64,000 bases of DNA, taken from positions 1,488,001 to 1,552,000 of the forward strand of contig NZ_CP079737.1 in assembly GCF_019916025.1 (NCBI RefSeq), read 5' to 3'. A model generated the notes under the pieces. That model was not told where the DNA came from, searched no databases, and saw only the letters and a program-made list of their open reading frames with translations. Shown one piece after another: positions 10,022 to 19,443 of the stretch. This stretch comes from Paraclostridium bifermentans (GTDB taxonomy: Bacteria; Bacillota; Clostridia; Peptostreptococcales; Peptostreptococcaceae). Within the stretch, counting starts at the first letter, position 1. Every line of letters begins with the position of its first letter. Both the position numbers and the translations under genes were made by a program.

Positions 10022-10768
10022 ATGGAAATTTTAAAAATTAATAATGTATCTAAAACTTATGAAGGGAAGGTATCTTATCAAGCCTTAAAAAATATAAACT
10101 TGTCTATAGAAGAAGGTGAATTTGTTGCTGTAATGGGGCCAAGTGGTAGTGGAAAGTCAACTTTATTAAATGTTATATCTACAATAGATAGACCAACTTC
10201 AGGTGAAGTAATATTAAACTCTAAAAACCCGCATGAATTAAAAGGCCAGGATTTAGCAAATTTCAGAAGAAATGAACTTGGGTTTGTATTTCAAAACTTT
10301 AACTTGTTAGATACTTTAACAATTGGTGAAAATATAGTACTTCCTTTAACATTAGATGGAGCTTCAGTAAAAGATATGAATAATAGATTAAATGAAATAT
10401 CTAAAAAGCTAGGTATAGAACAGATAATAAACAAAAGAACGTTTGAAGTATCAGGAGGACAAACTCAAAGGGCTGCAATAGCTAGAGGAATAATAAATAA
10501 ACCATCAATTTTATTAGCCGATGAACCTACAGGAAATCTAGATTCAAAATCTACAGATGATGTTATGGATTTATTTACAAAAATAAATACTGAAAATAAA
10601 ATGACTACGCTTATGGTAACGCATGAGCCTTATACTGCAAGTTTTTGTAACAGAATCATTTTTATAAAAGACGGAGAAATTTACAAAGAACTTAATAAAA
10701 AAGGTAATAGAGAAGACTTCTATGAAGAAATACTATTAGTGCTATCTCAAATAGGAGGTGCTAGATAG
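10022..10768 (+). CDS. BceA-type ABC transporter ATP-binding subunit
   Basis: 248 residues from the ATG at 10022; a TTG at 10010 is in frame but lies within the AAAGGTTG ribosome site. Walker A GPSGSGKST near residue 40, Q-loop VFQNFNLLD, signature VSGGQTQRAAIARG (a Thr replaces the usual Gln/Arg neighbour), Walker B LLADEPTGNLD and the H-loop His in VTHEP are all present. This is the MacB/LolD-like class that works with FtsX-type permeases. With the permease overlapping by one base, it should form a BceAB-type peptide-antibiotic sensing and detoxification transporter. No BceRS two-component pair lies next to it, so its regulator must be elsewhere. Confidence 0.93.
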   Translation: MEILKINNVSKTYEGKVSYQALKNINLSIEEGEFVAVMGPSGSGKSTLLNVISTIDRPTSGEVILNSKNPHELKGQDLANFRRNELGFVFQNFNLLDTLTIGENIVLPLTLDGASVKDMNNRLNEISKKLGIEQIINKRTFEVSGGQTQRAAIARGIINKPSILLADEPTGNLDSKSTDDVMDLFTKINTENKMTTLMVTHEPYTASFCNRIIFIKDGEIYKELNKKGNREDFYEEILLVLSQIGGAR

Positions 10769-12672
10769 TGGATTTTAAGAAGTTTGCATATAATAGCGTA
10801 ATTAGAAATTTCAAATCGTATTTAGGGTATTATTTAAGCTCAACTATATCTATAATGATATTTTTTGCATTTGCTACAAGTTTATTTCATCCAAATGTTG
10901 CAAACCTTCAAATAGAAAATGGGTCAACTTTATATTTTTCGCTTTTAACAACTGAAATTGTTATTAGTATAGTTTCATTATTATTTATACTTTATTCTTT
11001 AGGTACTTTCATAAAAGGTAGATTTAAAGAATTTGGTACTTTAAAAATAATAGGAATATCGGATAAGCAGTTTAGAAAATTAATATTTTTAGAGGGAACA
11101 ATAATCGGATTATTAGCTATATTATCAGGAATAGTGTTAGGACTAATATTTTCTAAGCCATTTTTAGCATTAACAAGTAGTATTTTTAGTATAAAAGCAA
11201 CACAAATGTACATTCCAGTAAAGGCAATGTTAATAACTATAGTTTTATTTACGATATTATTTAGTATATCAAGTCCTATGACTATGTTTTTAGTAAAAAA
11301 TAAAACAATTATAGAGCTTTTAAATGGAAGTAAAAAACCAAAAGTAGAACCTAAAAATTCTAAGTTTTTAGCTATATTAAGTATAATCATATTATCTGTG
11401 GGATACATAGGAACTAGATTTGAAGGAATGGAATATGTTGTTATTGCATGTGTAATAATAGGAACATACCTATTCTTTTCACAATTTACTGTATTTGCCT
11501 TAAATATACTTAAAAAGAATAAGAAGTATTATATGAATAAGACGAATGTATTATGGATAAGTAATTTAGTTTATAAAGTTAAAGATAACTCTAGACTATT
11601 ATTTTTAAATACGATGTTGTTATCAGGAACATTAGTTGCAATAAGTGCATTATCAACAGTAGTAGCAACTCAATTAGATGATGCAAAATCTATGTATCCA
11701 TATATATTAAATCTTACATCATCTGAGCATAATAAGGTTGAAAGCCAACAAATTAAAATTATAGAAGATACATTACATGAAGCTGGATATAATTTTAATA
11801 AAACATCTTTTAAAATATTAAACATAGGAGATAGTAGAAAATATGTAGTAAGAAACTCCGAATTTAATAGAGTAGGTAAAAAGTTAGGAATAAATAATGT
11901 AGAATTAAAAGAAAATGAAACATTAATAATACCAAGATTTGATACCACTAAATATAGAGATGGATTAAAGGAAGTAACTAATCTTAAAGTAGGACCTAAT
12001 GACTTAAAGGTAAAAGGCATTGCTTCAAATAGAATAACTGATGTAGGGATGATGGATTCTCTTTTAGTAGTAAATGATAATATTTACTCAAAATTAGAAA
12101 AAGATAAGAGTAATGTTACTTTTAATATATTTGGTTATGATTATAATAATTGGGAAAATAGTCATAAAACATCTGATAAAATTCAAGATGCAATTAAAAA
12201 GATTTCTAATAATAATTATGATACACGTGAATATTATGATTACTTTACTAATTTACCAGGTCATTACAATCAAGAAGTTCAATTAAACAAAGCATTGTTA
12301 TTCATAGGAACATTTATAGGAATCATATTCTTTATATGTTCTTGTAGTTTCCTATATTTTAGATTCTATACAGATTTAATAACAGACAAAGAAAAATATA
12401 AAAATCTATCTAAAATAGGATTGTCTTATAAAGAAATGAAAAAAACGTTGAATGTGGAAATAGGATCGATGTTCTTTATTCCTTATATTGTAGGTTTTTT
12501 AAATGCAATATTTAGTGTAATAATGTTAAGTTCAGCAAAAGGAATGAATGTTGGAGTTAAAGGTTTAGCTGTGTCATTTATATTCTTTGCTATATATTTC
12601 GTATATTTTATAGTTTTAAAATCAAAATATATAAAAGGAATAGCAAAAGAAATACCAGGATATTTAGATTAA
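10768..12672 (+). CDS. BceB-type permease with large extracellular sensor domain
   Basis: 634 residues starting at GTG 10768, whose G is the last base of the ATPase stop codon. Ten membrane segments are expected: four near the N-terminus (FtsX-like), two or more around residues 200-240, one near 285, then an extracellular domain of about 215 residues (about 305-515), and three C-terminal segments. This layout defines BceB-type permeases, which bind peptide antibiotics or lipid-II complexes and signal to a BceS kinase. The extracellular region, with NSEFNRVGKKLG and PRFDTTKYRDG, is clearly homologous to the protein encoded at 28139. Substrate not predictable. Confidence 0.92.
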   Translation: MDFKKFAYNSVIRNFKSYLGYYLSSTISIMIFFAFATSLFHPNVANLQIENGSTLYFSLLTTEIVISIVSLLFILYSLGTFIKGRFKEFGTLKIIGISDKQFRKLIFLEGTIIGLLAILSGIVLGLIFSKPFLALTSSIFSIKATQMYIPVKAMLITIVLFTILFSISSPMTMFLVKNKTIIELLNGSKKPKVEPKNSKFLAILSIIILSVGYIGTRFEGMEYVVIACVIIGTYLFFSQFTVFALNILKKNKKYYMNKTNVLWISNLVYKVKDNSRLLFLNTMLLSGTLVAISALSTVVATQLDDAKSMYPYILNLTSSEHNKVESQQIKIIEDTLHEAGYNFNKTSFKILNIGDSRKYVVRNSEFNRVGKKLGINNVELKENETLIIPRFDTTKYRDGLKEVTNLKVGPNDLKVKGIASNRITDVGMMDSLLVVNDNIYSKLEKDKSNVTFNIFGYDYNNWENSHKTSDKIQDAIKKISNNNYDTREYYDYFTNLPGHYNQEVQLNKALLFIGTFIGIIFFICSCSFLYFRFYTDLITDKEKYKNLSKIGLSYKEMKKTLNVEIGSMFFIPYIVGFLNAIFSVIMLSSAKGMNVGVKGLAVSFIFFAIYFVYFIVLKSKYIKGIAKEIPGYLD

Positions 12673-12686
12673 ATATAATGAATATA

Positions 12687-12731
12687 AAGCCGATTAATAT
12701 AAAGAAAATTTATATTAATCGGCTTTTTTAT
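12687..12731 (+). terminator. Terminator of the bceAB-like operon
   Basis: A perfect 17-bp stem (12687-12703 with 12709-12725) with a 5-base loop is followed by T residues. Confidence 0.93.
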
Positions 12732-13357
12732 GTTTTATAAAATTAAATATTAAATAAAATGAATTTTTATTGATATAATCATATAGGAAAATTTTTACAA
12801 ACTATAAAACTTTTTATAAATCAAATTCGTTATATAAGTGAACTATAATTTATATAGAGTTGTGTTGAGAATATACTTAATGTTGCTACTAATAAGAATA
12901 TTTTAATATAGGTATTTTTACATATTACAGAAGTAAAAAATACTTAGGGTTATAAATATAAAGTTAACAATTACTAATGCGATAGGTGAAATTAAAGTAA
13001 ATTGAAAGTAATGATAGAAATCCTTAATTTTAGTTGCTTTGACAAACATATATCATTTGTGACAGATGGAAGTAAAATAAGAAATAAAGAATTAAAAAGG
13101 TATTTTGACGTATATGCAACTATATAGATGGAGTGTGGAAATACAAAAAATAAATATAGCTATCAAAAAAAGCAATGATATAGTTTGTTTTAAAATATAT
13201 TATTGCTTTTTAATTTATGTGAAAATTTATAGCTTAAAATTTCATCAAAATTAATTCAATATAAGATCTTAAAAGTGTCATATGAACTCAAAATATGAAA
13301 AAATTAGAAAAATATAGTATAATATTTATATTCTTTAAAAGTAGGTGAAATTATATT
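12732..13357. other. Gene-free stretch at the left edge of the accessory island
   Basis: Very AT-rich, no convincing full gene. An ATG at 13011 opens a 38-codon frame ending at 13127 (MIEILNFSCFDKHISF at its start) without a clear RBS, then a terminator-like hairpin at 13165-13214. This could be the decayed end of a lost gene. TATAAT at 13317-13322 upstream of 13358 is a likely -10 for the ABC-3C operon. Confidence 0.4.
13165..13214 (+). terminator. Terminator-like hairpin of a lost or tiny gene
   Basis: AAAAAGCAATGATATA pairs with TATATTATTGCTTTTT across a 13-base loop, with one mismatch, and ends in T residues. No intact gene lies upstream. Confidence 0.55.
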
Positions 13358-14506
13358 ATGAGTAAGGCTGTAAATGATGCAACTTTAAAAAAGGCAGGGG
13401 ATTTATTTCAATATTATATTGCACTAAGAAATTGTTTTAATATGAAAAGTGGAGATAAATTACAAATAGAAGTTAATGGAGATGTAAGCTTAATTTCAAG
13501 TATATCTGGATTCTCTTTTCAAATAGAGGTCAAACATCATTTTGGAGAGCATTTTCTTTCGGATAGAAATATAGACTTTTGGAAAACTTTATCTAATTGG
13601 TATGTAGAATATGATAGGATTTCAATATTTTCTAGCTTAGTACTATATACTACCTCAACAATTGGATTAGAATCACCATTTTATGATTGGAATAATAAAA
13701 AACAAGATGAAAAACTATCCTTACTATTGAATATTGGAAATGTTGAAAAAAAAGATGAGAATACTTTTAGAAAGTATTATAATAAAATATTTGATAAAGA
13801 GGTATATGATAAGGATAAGTTAGAAGATATATTATCTAGATTTACTATAGAGTATAAGCAAAATAAAATTTTGGATATATCAAAAGAATTTGATTGTTAT
13901 GTTGGTCATATTCCTAAAGATAATAGAGACAATTATATTGGAGCATTACTTGGAAGAATACTTTCAGTTGTAAAAGAACCACCACATATATGGGAATTAA
14001 GCAGAGAGGAATTTGATGAGATTTTACAACAAGAATCTGTAGCTTATTCTAACAGTGGTGAAAAACCATTACCAACTATATTTAATGATGAAGATATATC
14101 AGAATATGAAAAAGAAACTTTGGTTAATAAAAATTTTGTTGAAGAAATAAAAAAAATAGAGTACGATGATGAGATTCAACTAGCCATATTAGATTATTGG
14201 AAAACGAGCATGACTATTATTAACTTTTTCAATGAAGATTTTTTATATAATCAAAGTCTAGAGAAATATAGAGATGATTTATCATATAAATTAAAACATC
14301 AGAAAAAAATTAGTGTAATTAAGAGTAGAAGAAAAAGCAGAGAAGAGCAAATTGAAAATTCACAAATATTGTATAGTGAAGTTATGTCATGGGATGTGAG
14401 AGATTTTGAATCAATAATTAAAAACCAGTATTATTTTCAAAGGGGGATCATTCATACAATTGTAGATGTTAAAGAATTTAGTTGGGATGTAGGTGAAAAT
14501 AATTGA
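13358..14506 (+). CDS. ABC-3C system effector with predicted PD-(D/E)XK nuclease domain (DUF4297/Cap4-like)
   Basis: 382 residues. The N-terminal 100 residues show the nuclease pattern Asp42 (NGDVSLI) followed by Glu57-x-Lys59 (FQIEVKHH), with preceding helix containing GDLFQYYIALRNC, as in DUF4297/Cap4-type double-strand DNA nucleases. The remaining 280 residues are helical and unlike anything I know; in ABC-3C systems this part links the effector to the ATPase. The middle component gene overlaps by four bases (stop TGA within TTGA). RBS is weak (TAGGTG). Family knowledge: such three-gene cassettes are classed as predicted anti-phage conflict systems. The nuclease activity is inferred from the motif. 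Confidence 0.75.
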   Translation: MSKAVNDATLKKAGDLFQYYIALRNCFNMKSGDKLQIEVNGDVSLISSISGFSFQIEVKHHFGEHFLSDRNIDFWKTLSNWYVEYDRISIFSSLVLYTTSTIGLESPFYDWNNKKQDEKLSLLLNIGNVEKKDENTFRKYYNKIFDKEVYDKDKLEDILSRFTIEYKQNKILDISKEFDCYVGHIPKDNRDNYIGALLGRILSVVKEPPHIWELSREEFDEILQQESVAYSNSGEKPLPTIFNDEDISEYEKETLVNKNFVEEIKKIEYDDEIQLAILDYWKTSMTIINFFNEDFLYNQSLEKYRDDLSYKLKHQKKISVIKSRRKSREEQIENSQILYSEVMSWDVRDFESIIKNQYYFQRGIIHTIVDVKEFSWDVGENN

Positions 14507-14997
14507 GTATAAAAAATATAAAAATACTATCTATGAATTCGCATTTTTATGCCCTATTATTTAGAGGATTTTTATCAGGATATAATAAACCATGTGAAAT
14601 AAGAACGCTATTTATGGCACTTCCTATTTTGTTATATTCAGATTCAAGGGAAAAGCTTATTTCTGCAAATAAGACAAGTAGAATGGAAAGTTTATTTAAT
14701 AAGCCTAAAGAGCTGGAGAATAATAAAAAAATTTCAGGGAAATCTGATTTGGCAGGGTATATAAAGCATTTTGAGGATGTTAAGGGATTATCTAAAAAGG
14801 CTATAATAATTCTATATTCACAAGATAATATACGTTTAGAAGGAAATAGAATATTTTTAACTTCAGAGTCTATAAATCACTTAAACTATAAAGGAGAAAT
14901 TAGAAATTGGATTAGAGCTGCGTATTACTTAGGTATTATTTTTGCAAAAACAAATGAGGATCATATAAATTATTTTTTAGGGGTTGATATAAGATGA
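14503..14997 (+). CDS. ABC-3C system middle component
   Basis: 164 residues, TTG start at 14503 overlapping the upstream stop. Small alpha/beta protein of the sort found between effector and ATPase in ABC-3C systems: a helix starting NSHFYALLFRGFL, an LFMALPILLY segment, and a conserved ending RNWIRAAYYLGIIFAK. It overlaps the next gene by four bases (ATGA), so the three products are probably made in fixed ratio and form a complex. Middle components are thought to connect nucleotide state of the ATPase to the effector; no catalytic residues are visible. Assignment rests on size, position and these hydrophobic motifs. Confidence 0.75.
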   Translation: MSIKNIKILSMNSHFYALLFRGFLSGYNKPCEIRTLFMALPILLYSDSREKLISANKTSRMESLFNKPKELENNKKISGKSDLAGYIKHFEDVKGLSKKAIIILYSQDNIRLEGNRIFLTSESINHLNYKGEIRNWIRAAYYLGIIFAKTNEDHINYFLGVDIR

Positions 14998-16922
14998 GAA
15001 GTTATATGAGGGCAATTATGATTTTTAATAAATTAGGAGAAGTTAGAAGCGTTAATATGGAACCAGGAGTAAATATTATTACTGGGGAATCAAAAACAGG
15101 TAAGAGTGCTCTTGTTGAAATAATGGATTACTGTTTATGCAGCTCAAGATGTACTATCCCAAAAGGGAAAATTACAGAATTTGCATATATTTATGTTATA
15201 CCAATGGTAATAAATAAAAATACATATATAATTACTAGATATAATTGGGAAAGTGGAGGGAAAATGCATATATCAAAAGAAGGTATAGATTTTCCAATAG
15301 ATAAAATTGATTTGAATTATTTTAAAAATATGCCGATATTATCGATTAAGGATGCTCAGTATGAAATTGAATCTGCATTAGGGTTACATGTAAGCAATCT
15401 TGTTTTCGAAGAAGATGAAAAAGGTAAGAAAGCATCTTTAAGAAATATGACATCCTATCTTTTTCAACATCAAAACTTAATTGCAAGTAAATTTGCATTG
15501 TTCTATAGATTTTCAGAATCATACAAGAGAAAGGATATAATTGAGCAGTTTCCTATTTTTGCAGGGATGATAGGACAAGAATACTATAGTAGCTTAATAG
15601 AGCTAAATGATTTAAAGAATCAACTGAATCGTAAGTTAAAGAGTCAAAAATCAAATCAGAAAAGCAGTGAATATTTAAAAAGTATATTAAAACCATTAAT
15701 AGAAGATTATTTTTCATTACTAAATACTAATGTTGACTTAAATATAAATTTAAATAAGATGAAAAAAATTGCATCTAATTTACCTGAATTTGATGAAGCT
15801 CAACTTTTTGAAGAAGATGGAATAATTGAAAGGTATAATTTTTTAAAAAAAGAATTGGAAGAACTAGCAATAGAAGAAAGAAGTGTTTTAATGAAAATAA
15901 ATAATTTAGATGATGCAAGTAACAGAGGACAAGGTTTTGCTGAATCATTAAAAGAATTAAAAGAAAAAACAAAGATTTTTGACATTGGTAAAAATAAATA
16001 TTCTTGTCCACTATGCGGAAATAATTGTGAAATTATTTCAGAAGAAGATAGATTATTAGTAGAAGCAGGCGAATGGCTAGATAAGGAGTTAGAAATTACT
16101 AGTAAATATACACATAATTTTTCAGAAGATATAAGGAAGCTGAATGGAGTTGCATCAGATATATCAGAAAAGATGAAAAGCAGATCAAATCAGATTAAAG
16201 AAATTGAGAAAAAATATATAAAATCAGATGCTTTAAATTCTAAAAGAGAAAAAGTAAATTATGCTAAAGTTAAAATAGAATTATATTCTAATATGATTGA
16301 TGGAGGATTATTTGAAGATATTGATGAAGAGATAGAAAGACTAAAGGAATCAATAACAACTTTAGAAAATAAGATTAAAGGATATGATTTAGATGTAAAG
16401 AAGGCAAAGGCTCAGACATTTTTATCAGAAAATATGAATCGTCTAGCTCTTACACTAGACTTTGAAGATGAATATAGACCTATAAATCTTAATTTTGGAT
16501 TAGTAGACGGAACATTTGATTTATACCAATATCAAAATAAATATGAAAAAATATTTTTAAATGAAATGGGAAGCGGAGCAAACTGGGTATCATGTCATAT
16601 ATCATTATTTCTTAGTTTTCTTAGATATTTTACTAAACAAGAAAATTCTCCGATGCCGTTAATTATGTTTTTTGATCAACCAAGTCAAGTCTATTTTCCA
16701 GAAGGGGATATAGGTAAAAATGAATTTTCACAGTCAGATTTAAAAGCGGTAAGTCAAATGTATAAGACTATATTTGATGAAGTTAACGCAATTGGAGATG
16801 AGACTGGTACACTTCCTCAAATTTTAATAGTTGATCATGTTGATGGAAAAAATTTAGAAATTAAGGATGAATTTATATCCTATACAAGATGTAATTGGAG
16901 AAATGGGAAAGCATTAATATAA
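14994..16922 (+). CDS. ABC-3C system SMC/Rad50-like ATPase (DUF3732-like)
   Basis: 642 residues. Walker A is GESKTGKS (residues 31-38). Two long coiled-coil arms, about residues 195-320 and 370-470, flank a zinc-hook-like CPLC (Cys338, Cys341, with Cys345 near). The C-terminal ATPase half has the signature-like NEMGSGANWVSCH, a Walker B-like LIMFFDQPSQVYFP and a final LIVDHVD. The start overlaps the middle component by four bases; an in-frame ATG at 15006 is the alternative. The phrase FFDQPSQ, with Gln where typical ABC proteins have Glu, is usual in the DUF3732 group. Probable role: sensing invading DNA ends or replication states and licensing the nuclease. Confidence 0.85.
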   Translation: MRSYMRAIMIFNKLGEVRSVNMEPGVNIITGESKTGKSALVEIMDYCLCSSRCTIPKGKITEFAYIYVIPMVINKNTYIITRYNWESGGKMHISKEGIDFPIDKIDLNYFKNMPILSIKDAQYEIESALGLHVSNLVFEEDEKGKKASLRNMTSYLFQHQNLIASKFALFYRFSESYKRKDIIEQFPIFAGMIGQEYYSSLIELNDLKNQLNRKLKSQKSNQKSSEYLKSILKPLIEDYFSLLNTNVDLNINLNKMKKIASNLPEFDEAQLFEEDGIIERYNFLKKELEELAIEERSVLMKINNLDDASNRGQGFAESLKELKEKTKIFDIGKNKYSCPLCGNNCEIISEEDRLLVEAGEWLDKELEITSKYTHNFSEDIRKLNGVASDISEKMKSRSNQIKEIEKKYIKSDALNSKREKVNYAKVKIELYSNMIDGGLFEDIDEEIERLKESITTLENKIKGYDLDVKKAKAQTFLSENMNRLALTLDFEDEYRPINLNFGLVDGTFDLYQYQNKYEKIFLNEMGSGANWVSCHISLFLSFLRYFTKQENSPMPLIMFFDQPSQVYFPEGDIGKNEFSQSDLKAVSQMYKTIFDEVNAIGDETGTLPQILIVDHVDGKNLEIKDEFISYTRCNWRNGKALI

Positions 16923-16953
16923 TAGCTATATTCAACAAAATAATGTAAATAAG

Positions 16954-16992
16954 TAGACATTGAAATTTATAAATTCAATGTCTATTTTTATT
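16954..16992 (+). terminator. Terminator of the ABC-3C operon
   Basis: TAGACATTGAA (16954-16964) and TTCAATGTCTA (16974-16984) form a perfect 11-bp stem with T run. Confidence 0.9.
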
Positions 16993-17331
16993 GAAATAAT
17001 TTATAGAGAAGAAGGCGTTAGATTAAGAGAAGAGCTTCGACCATAAACAATAAAAATAAGATATCAATTAAAAAATTTGATTCAACAATTATATATGTAT
17101 TGAGTAGAATGCAATTAATATTTAAAACATTAGACTTATAAAAATTTACTGCTATCTATCTTATTGTAAAGGTTGGAAAAATGAAGTTTTATAAATATAG
17201 AAGAAATAGGATAAAAGGCAGTGATAAATCACTGGTTTTTCGTTTTTCAGTAAGTATATTTTAGATCCTAAAAATACTGACCTAAAAGCAGTTATGCTAA
17301 ATGTTTATTATAAAAAAATATAATATGATAT
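16993..17331. other. Gene-free stretch with a second terminator-like hairpin
   Basis: No supported gene. CAGTGA (17219-17224) and TCACTG (17229-17234) pair around a 4-base loop and lead into GTTTTTCGTTTTT, a terminator without a gene in front, suggesting that something was deleted here. Confidence 0.45.
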
Positions 17332-17360
17332 TTGTTCATTTTTATTAAAAATGGTATAAT
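17332..17360 (+). promoter_or_regulatory. Sigma-A-type promoter of the two-TM gene
   Basis: TTGTTC (17332-17337), 17-base spacer, TATAAT (17355-17360), about 33 bases before the ATG at 17393. Confidence 0.7.
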
Positions 17361-17392
17361 GTGCCTATAAAAGCATACAGGAGAGAATTTAT

Positions 17393-18100
17393 ATGATTAA
17401 AAAAAACGAACATACAGAATCTCAAGCATTAATTACATTTGAAGGACAATTCAAGCATAAAATGAAGTTATGTTTTATATTTTTTATTATCTTAATAGGA
17501 GCCTCTATTGCAGGAGTTATTTTTATTGATAATAGCTTATCAACTTTTATATCATCTTGTGCCATTGGATTATCTTGTAGTTATATTACTGGATGGTATA
17601 TATCATATTTAGCAGATAAGCAAACTGCTTGTTTACTAGAAATTGATTATAAAATAAGTAAGATAGATGAATTTATTAATGAGTGTAAATTTGAAACTAA
17701 TATATATAGTTATAGTTCAATAGAACATCCAAAACAAATAAATATATATAATTTAAGTAGTGATTGCTCTAAAGAGTACTTTGCATGTTTAGTTCGTATG
17801 AGCGATGTATTTAGTTCTATTTTAGAATGTGATATTTGGGATTTTAGTAATATACAGGTTAATTTTTATACAGATGATTCTAATTATGAAAAATTAACAT
17901 TAAGTGAATTTAAATATCGTTTAAATAATTATTTCCAAGAACAATATGAAAAATATAATAATGTTAATTTGTCAGTAATTCAATGTAATAATATGTTTAT
18001 GAATGCAATGACAGTAATTAGAGAGTTAAATAAAATAAAAAAAGAATTGATAGAAGAAAAGGAAAACATAATTTTTAAGAAGAAAATTAAAGGTAAATAA
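17393..18100 (+). CDS. Two-TM protein with cytoplasmic C-terminal domain, unknown family
   Basis: 235 residues. A polar head of about 24 residues is followed by two membrane helices (about 26-46 and 51-72), and then a 160-residue soluble domain of mixed structure. The C-terminal 25 residues are strongly charged. Two N-terminal helices joined by a short turn, with a larger soluble part, is a layout shared by several membrane effectors in conflict systems (SLATT and similar), but I see no family motif. It has its own sigma-A promoter and an AGGAGAG ribosome site. It stands between the ABC-3C operon and the zinc-finger gene with 147 bases to the latter. Possibly an independent or paired defence gene. 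Confidence 0.6.
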   Translation: MIKKNEHTESQALITFEGQFKHKMKLCFIFFIILIGASIAGVIFIDNSLSTFISSCAIGLSCSYITGWYISYLADKQTACLLEIDYKISKIDEFINECKFETNIYSYSSIEHPKQINIYNLSSDCSKEYFACLVRMSDVFSSILECDIWDFSNIQVNFYTDDSNYEKLTLSEFKYRLNNYFQEQYEKYNNVNLSVIQCNNMFMNAMTVIRELNKIKKELIEEKENIIFKKKIKGK

Positions 18101-18247
18101 TATATTTTAGGCAGTAATTATATTATAATTTGCTGCATTTATGATGGGTGAGAAGCATTTATTGATAAAGTTTAAAAAGTTATAATATGGAAAAATAATT
18201 TTTGCATTATTAAATTTTAGTATAATTAAAATAAAAAGGAGGTAAAT

Positions 18248-19021
18248 ATGTCCAGTAAACAAAAGAGTTTTGAAGAATTTTATTATAGTCCTAAAAATAA
18301 CGTTTTTGACATTGATATAATTGAGGAATATGTTAATTCTCATGATGGATCATATGAGCCTTTCAGAGATAGAATATTTTGCCCAGAGTGCCAAATTGCT
18401 AAGTTAACTTTTATTCACAAAACATCAAGAAATCGTGCTCATTTAAAAAAGATACCAAGTTCTTATCATGAAGAAGGCTGTTCATATAACTATGATTATG
18501 CTTCAAAAAGAACAGTAAAAAAATATATTGATTCACTAAAAGAAAATGAAATACAGGATAAATTAAATACTATGATGAATCAACTTTTCAGATTAAATAA
18601 AAAGAAAATTGATTTTGGAGAAAATATAAATGAATCTGGACTTATGAATAAAAGTCATATGACCATTACTGAATCTAAAAATAATGAAATAGTTTTAAGA
18701 GCTCTTAGAAGAAAGCGTTTAAATACATGGATTGATGAATCGGATGGCACAGATATATATGTATTTTATGGTAAAGTAAGATTAAAAGTTGTTGAAAAAG
18801 AAAAAGAAGACTATAAGTATTATTTGCTTCAGATTTCCACTCTAAACAAAAATAAAGAGTGGAAGTTTAGAACTAACTTATATCGTGGGAGTATAAAAGA
18901 TATAGTTGATGAAAATACAACTTATTATATTGTTATTATAGGTAATTTAGAGTTTAATTATAAACCATGGACTATTAATTTATCAAATAAAAATGCAATC
19001 AAATATAGAAAATATATTTAA
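18248..19021 (+). CDS. Zinc-finger protein of unknown function
   Basis: 257 residues. Near residues 40-78 is a metal-binding pattern, FCPECQIAKL, two histidines and EEGCSYNY, laid out like the N-terminal zinc finger of CoiA-type proteins (Cys-x2-Cys then His and Cys). The middle (about 85-130) is helical and charged. The C-terminal half (about 155-257) is predicted beta-rich, with IYVFYGKVRLK and TYYIVIIGNLEF, and may be an OB-like or nucleic-acid-binding fold. AAAGGAGG precedes ATG by seven bases. A TATAAT lies about 30 bases upstream, so it may be transcribed alone. The family is not recognised; island position suggests a conflict role. Confidence 0.6.
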   Translation: MSSKQKSFEEFYYSPKNNVFDIDIIEEYVNSHDGSYEPFRDRIFCPECQIAKLTFIHKTSRNRAHLKKIPSSYHEEGCSYNYDYASKRTVKKYIDSLKENEIQDKLNTMMNQLFRLNKKKIDFGENINESGLMNKSHMTITESKNNEIVLRALRRKRLNTWIDESDGTDIYVFYGKVRLKVVEKEKEDYKYYLLQISTLNKNKEWKFRTNLYRGSIKDIVDENTTYYIVIIGNLEFNYKPWTINLSNKNAIKYRKYI

Positions 19022-19443
19022 ATAATCAGTAAATTTATTAAAATAAATAATGTTAGTTTAAAGTAATTAAAAAATATAATAGATATTTGAAACAGTAGAT
19101 TCATGAAAATTTACTTTTTTTTATTTAGAAAGATTAATACTACATTATATATTTAAATGTAATAGACTAGGATTCAATGATAAAACATTATTCAATAATT
19201 ATATTATTAGATGAATTACATTATGGAGATAAAATGTAAGCATATAAGATTATTTCAGAGAACTAGTTATTATTACTGTTATGATAGATTAAAACATTTT
19301 GTTTATCATCAAAAATTAGAAATGCTACTAATATTAAAAAACAAGATAGCAATTCAAGAAAAAACAGATTTTACTTGTATTTTTAAGAATAATATAATGA
19401 TTATATAAAAGTAAATAACTTATATATAATAGGAGGATGTATT
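19022..19443. other. Gene-free stretch, AT-rich
   Basis: A 65-codon frame from 19211 lacks a ribosome site and has composition unlike the neighbours, so I see no supported gene here. A good AGGAGG at 19431-19436 belongs to the next gene. Confidence 0.4.

Noticed and set aside
15775-16011. 78-codon minus-strand frame within the ABC-3C ATPase
   Set aside because: Leu/Phe-rich shadow of an acidic Lys/Glu coiled coil; no start signals.
19211-19408. 65-codon frame upstream of the HEPN gene
   Set aside because: No ribosome site, rare aromatic-rich composition, and no resemblance to known proteins.
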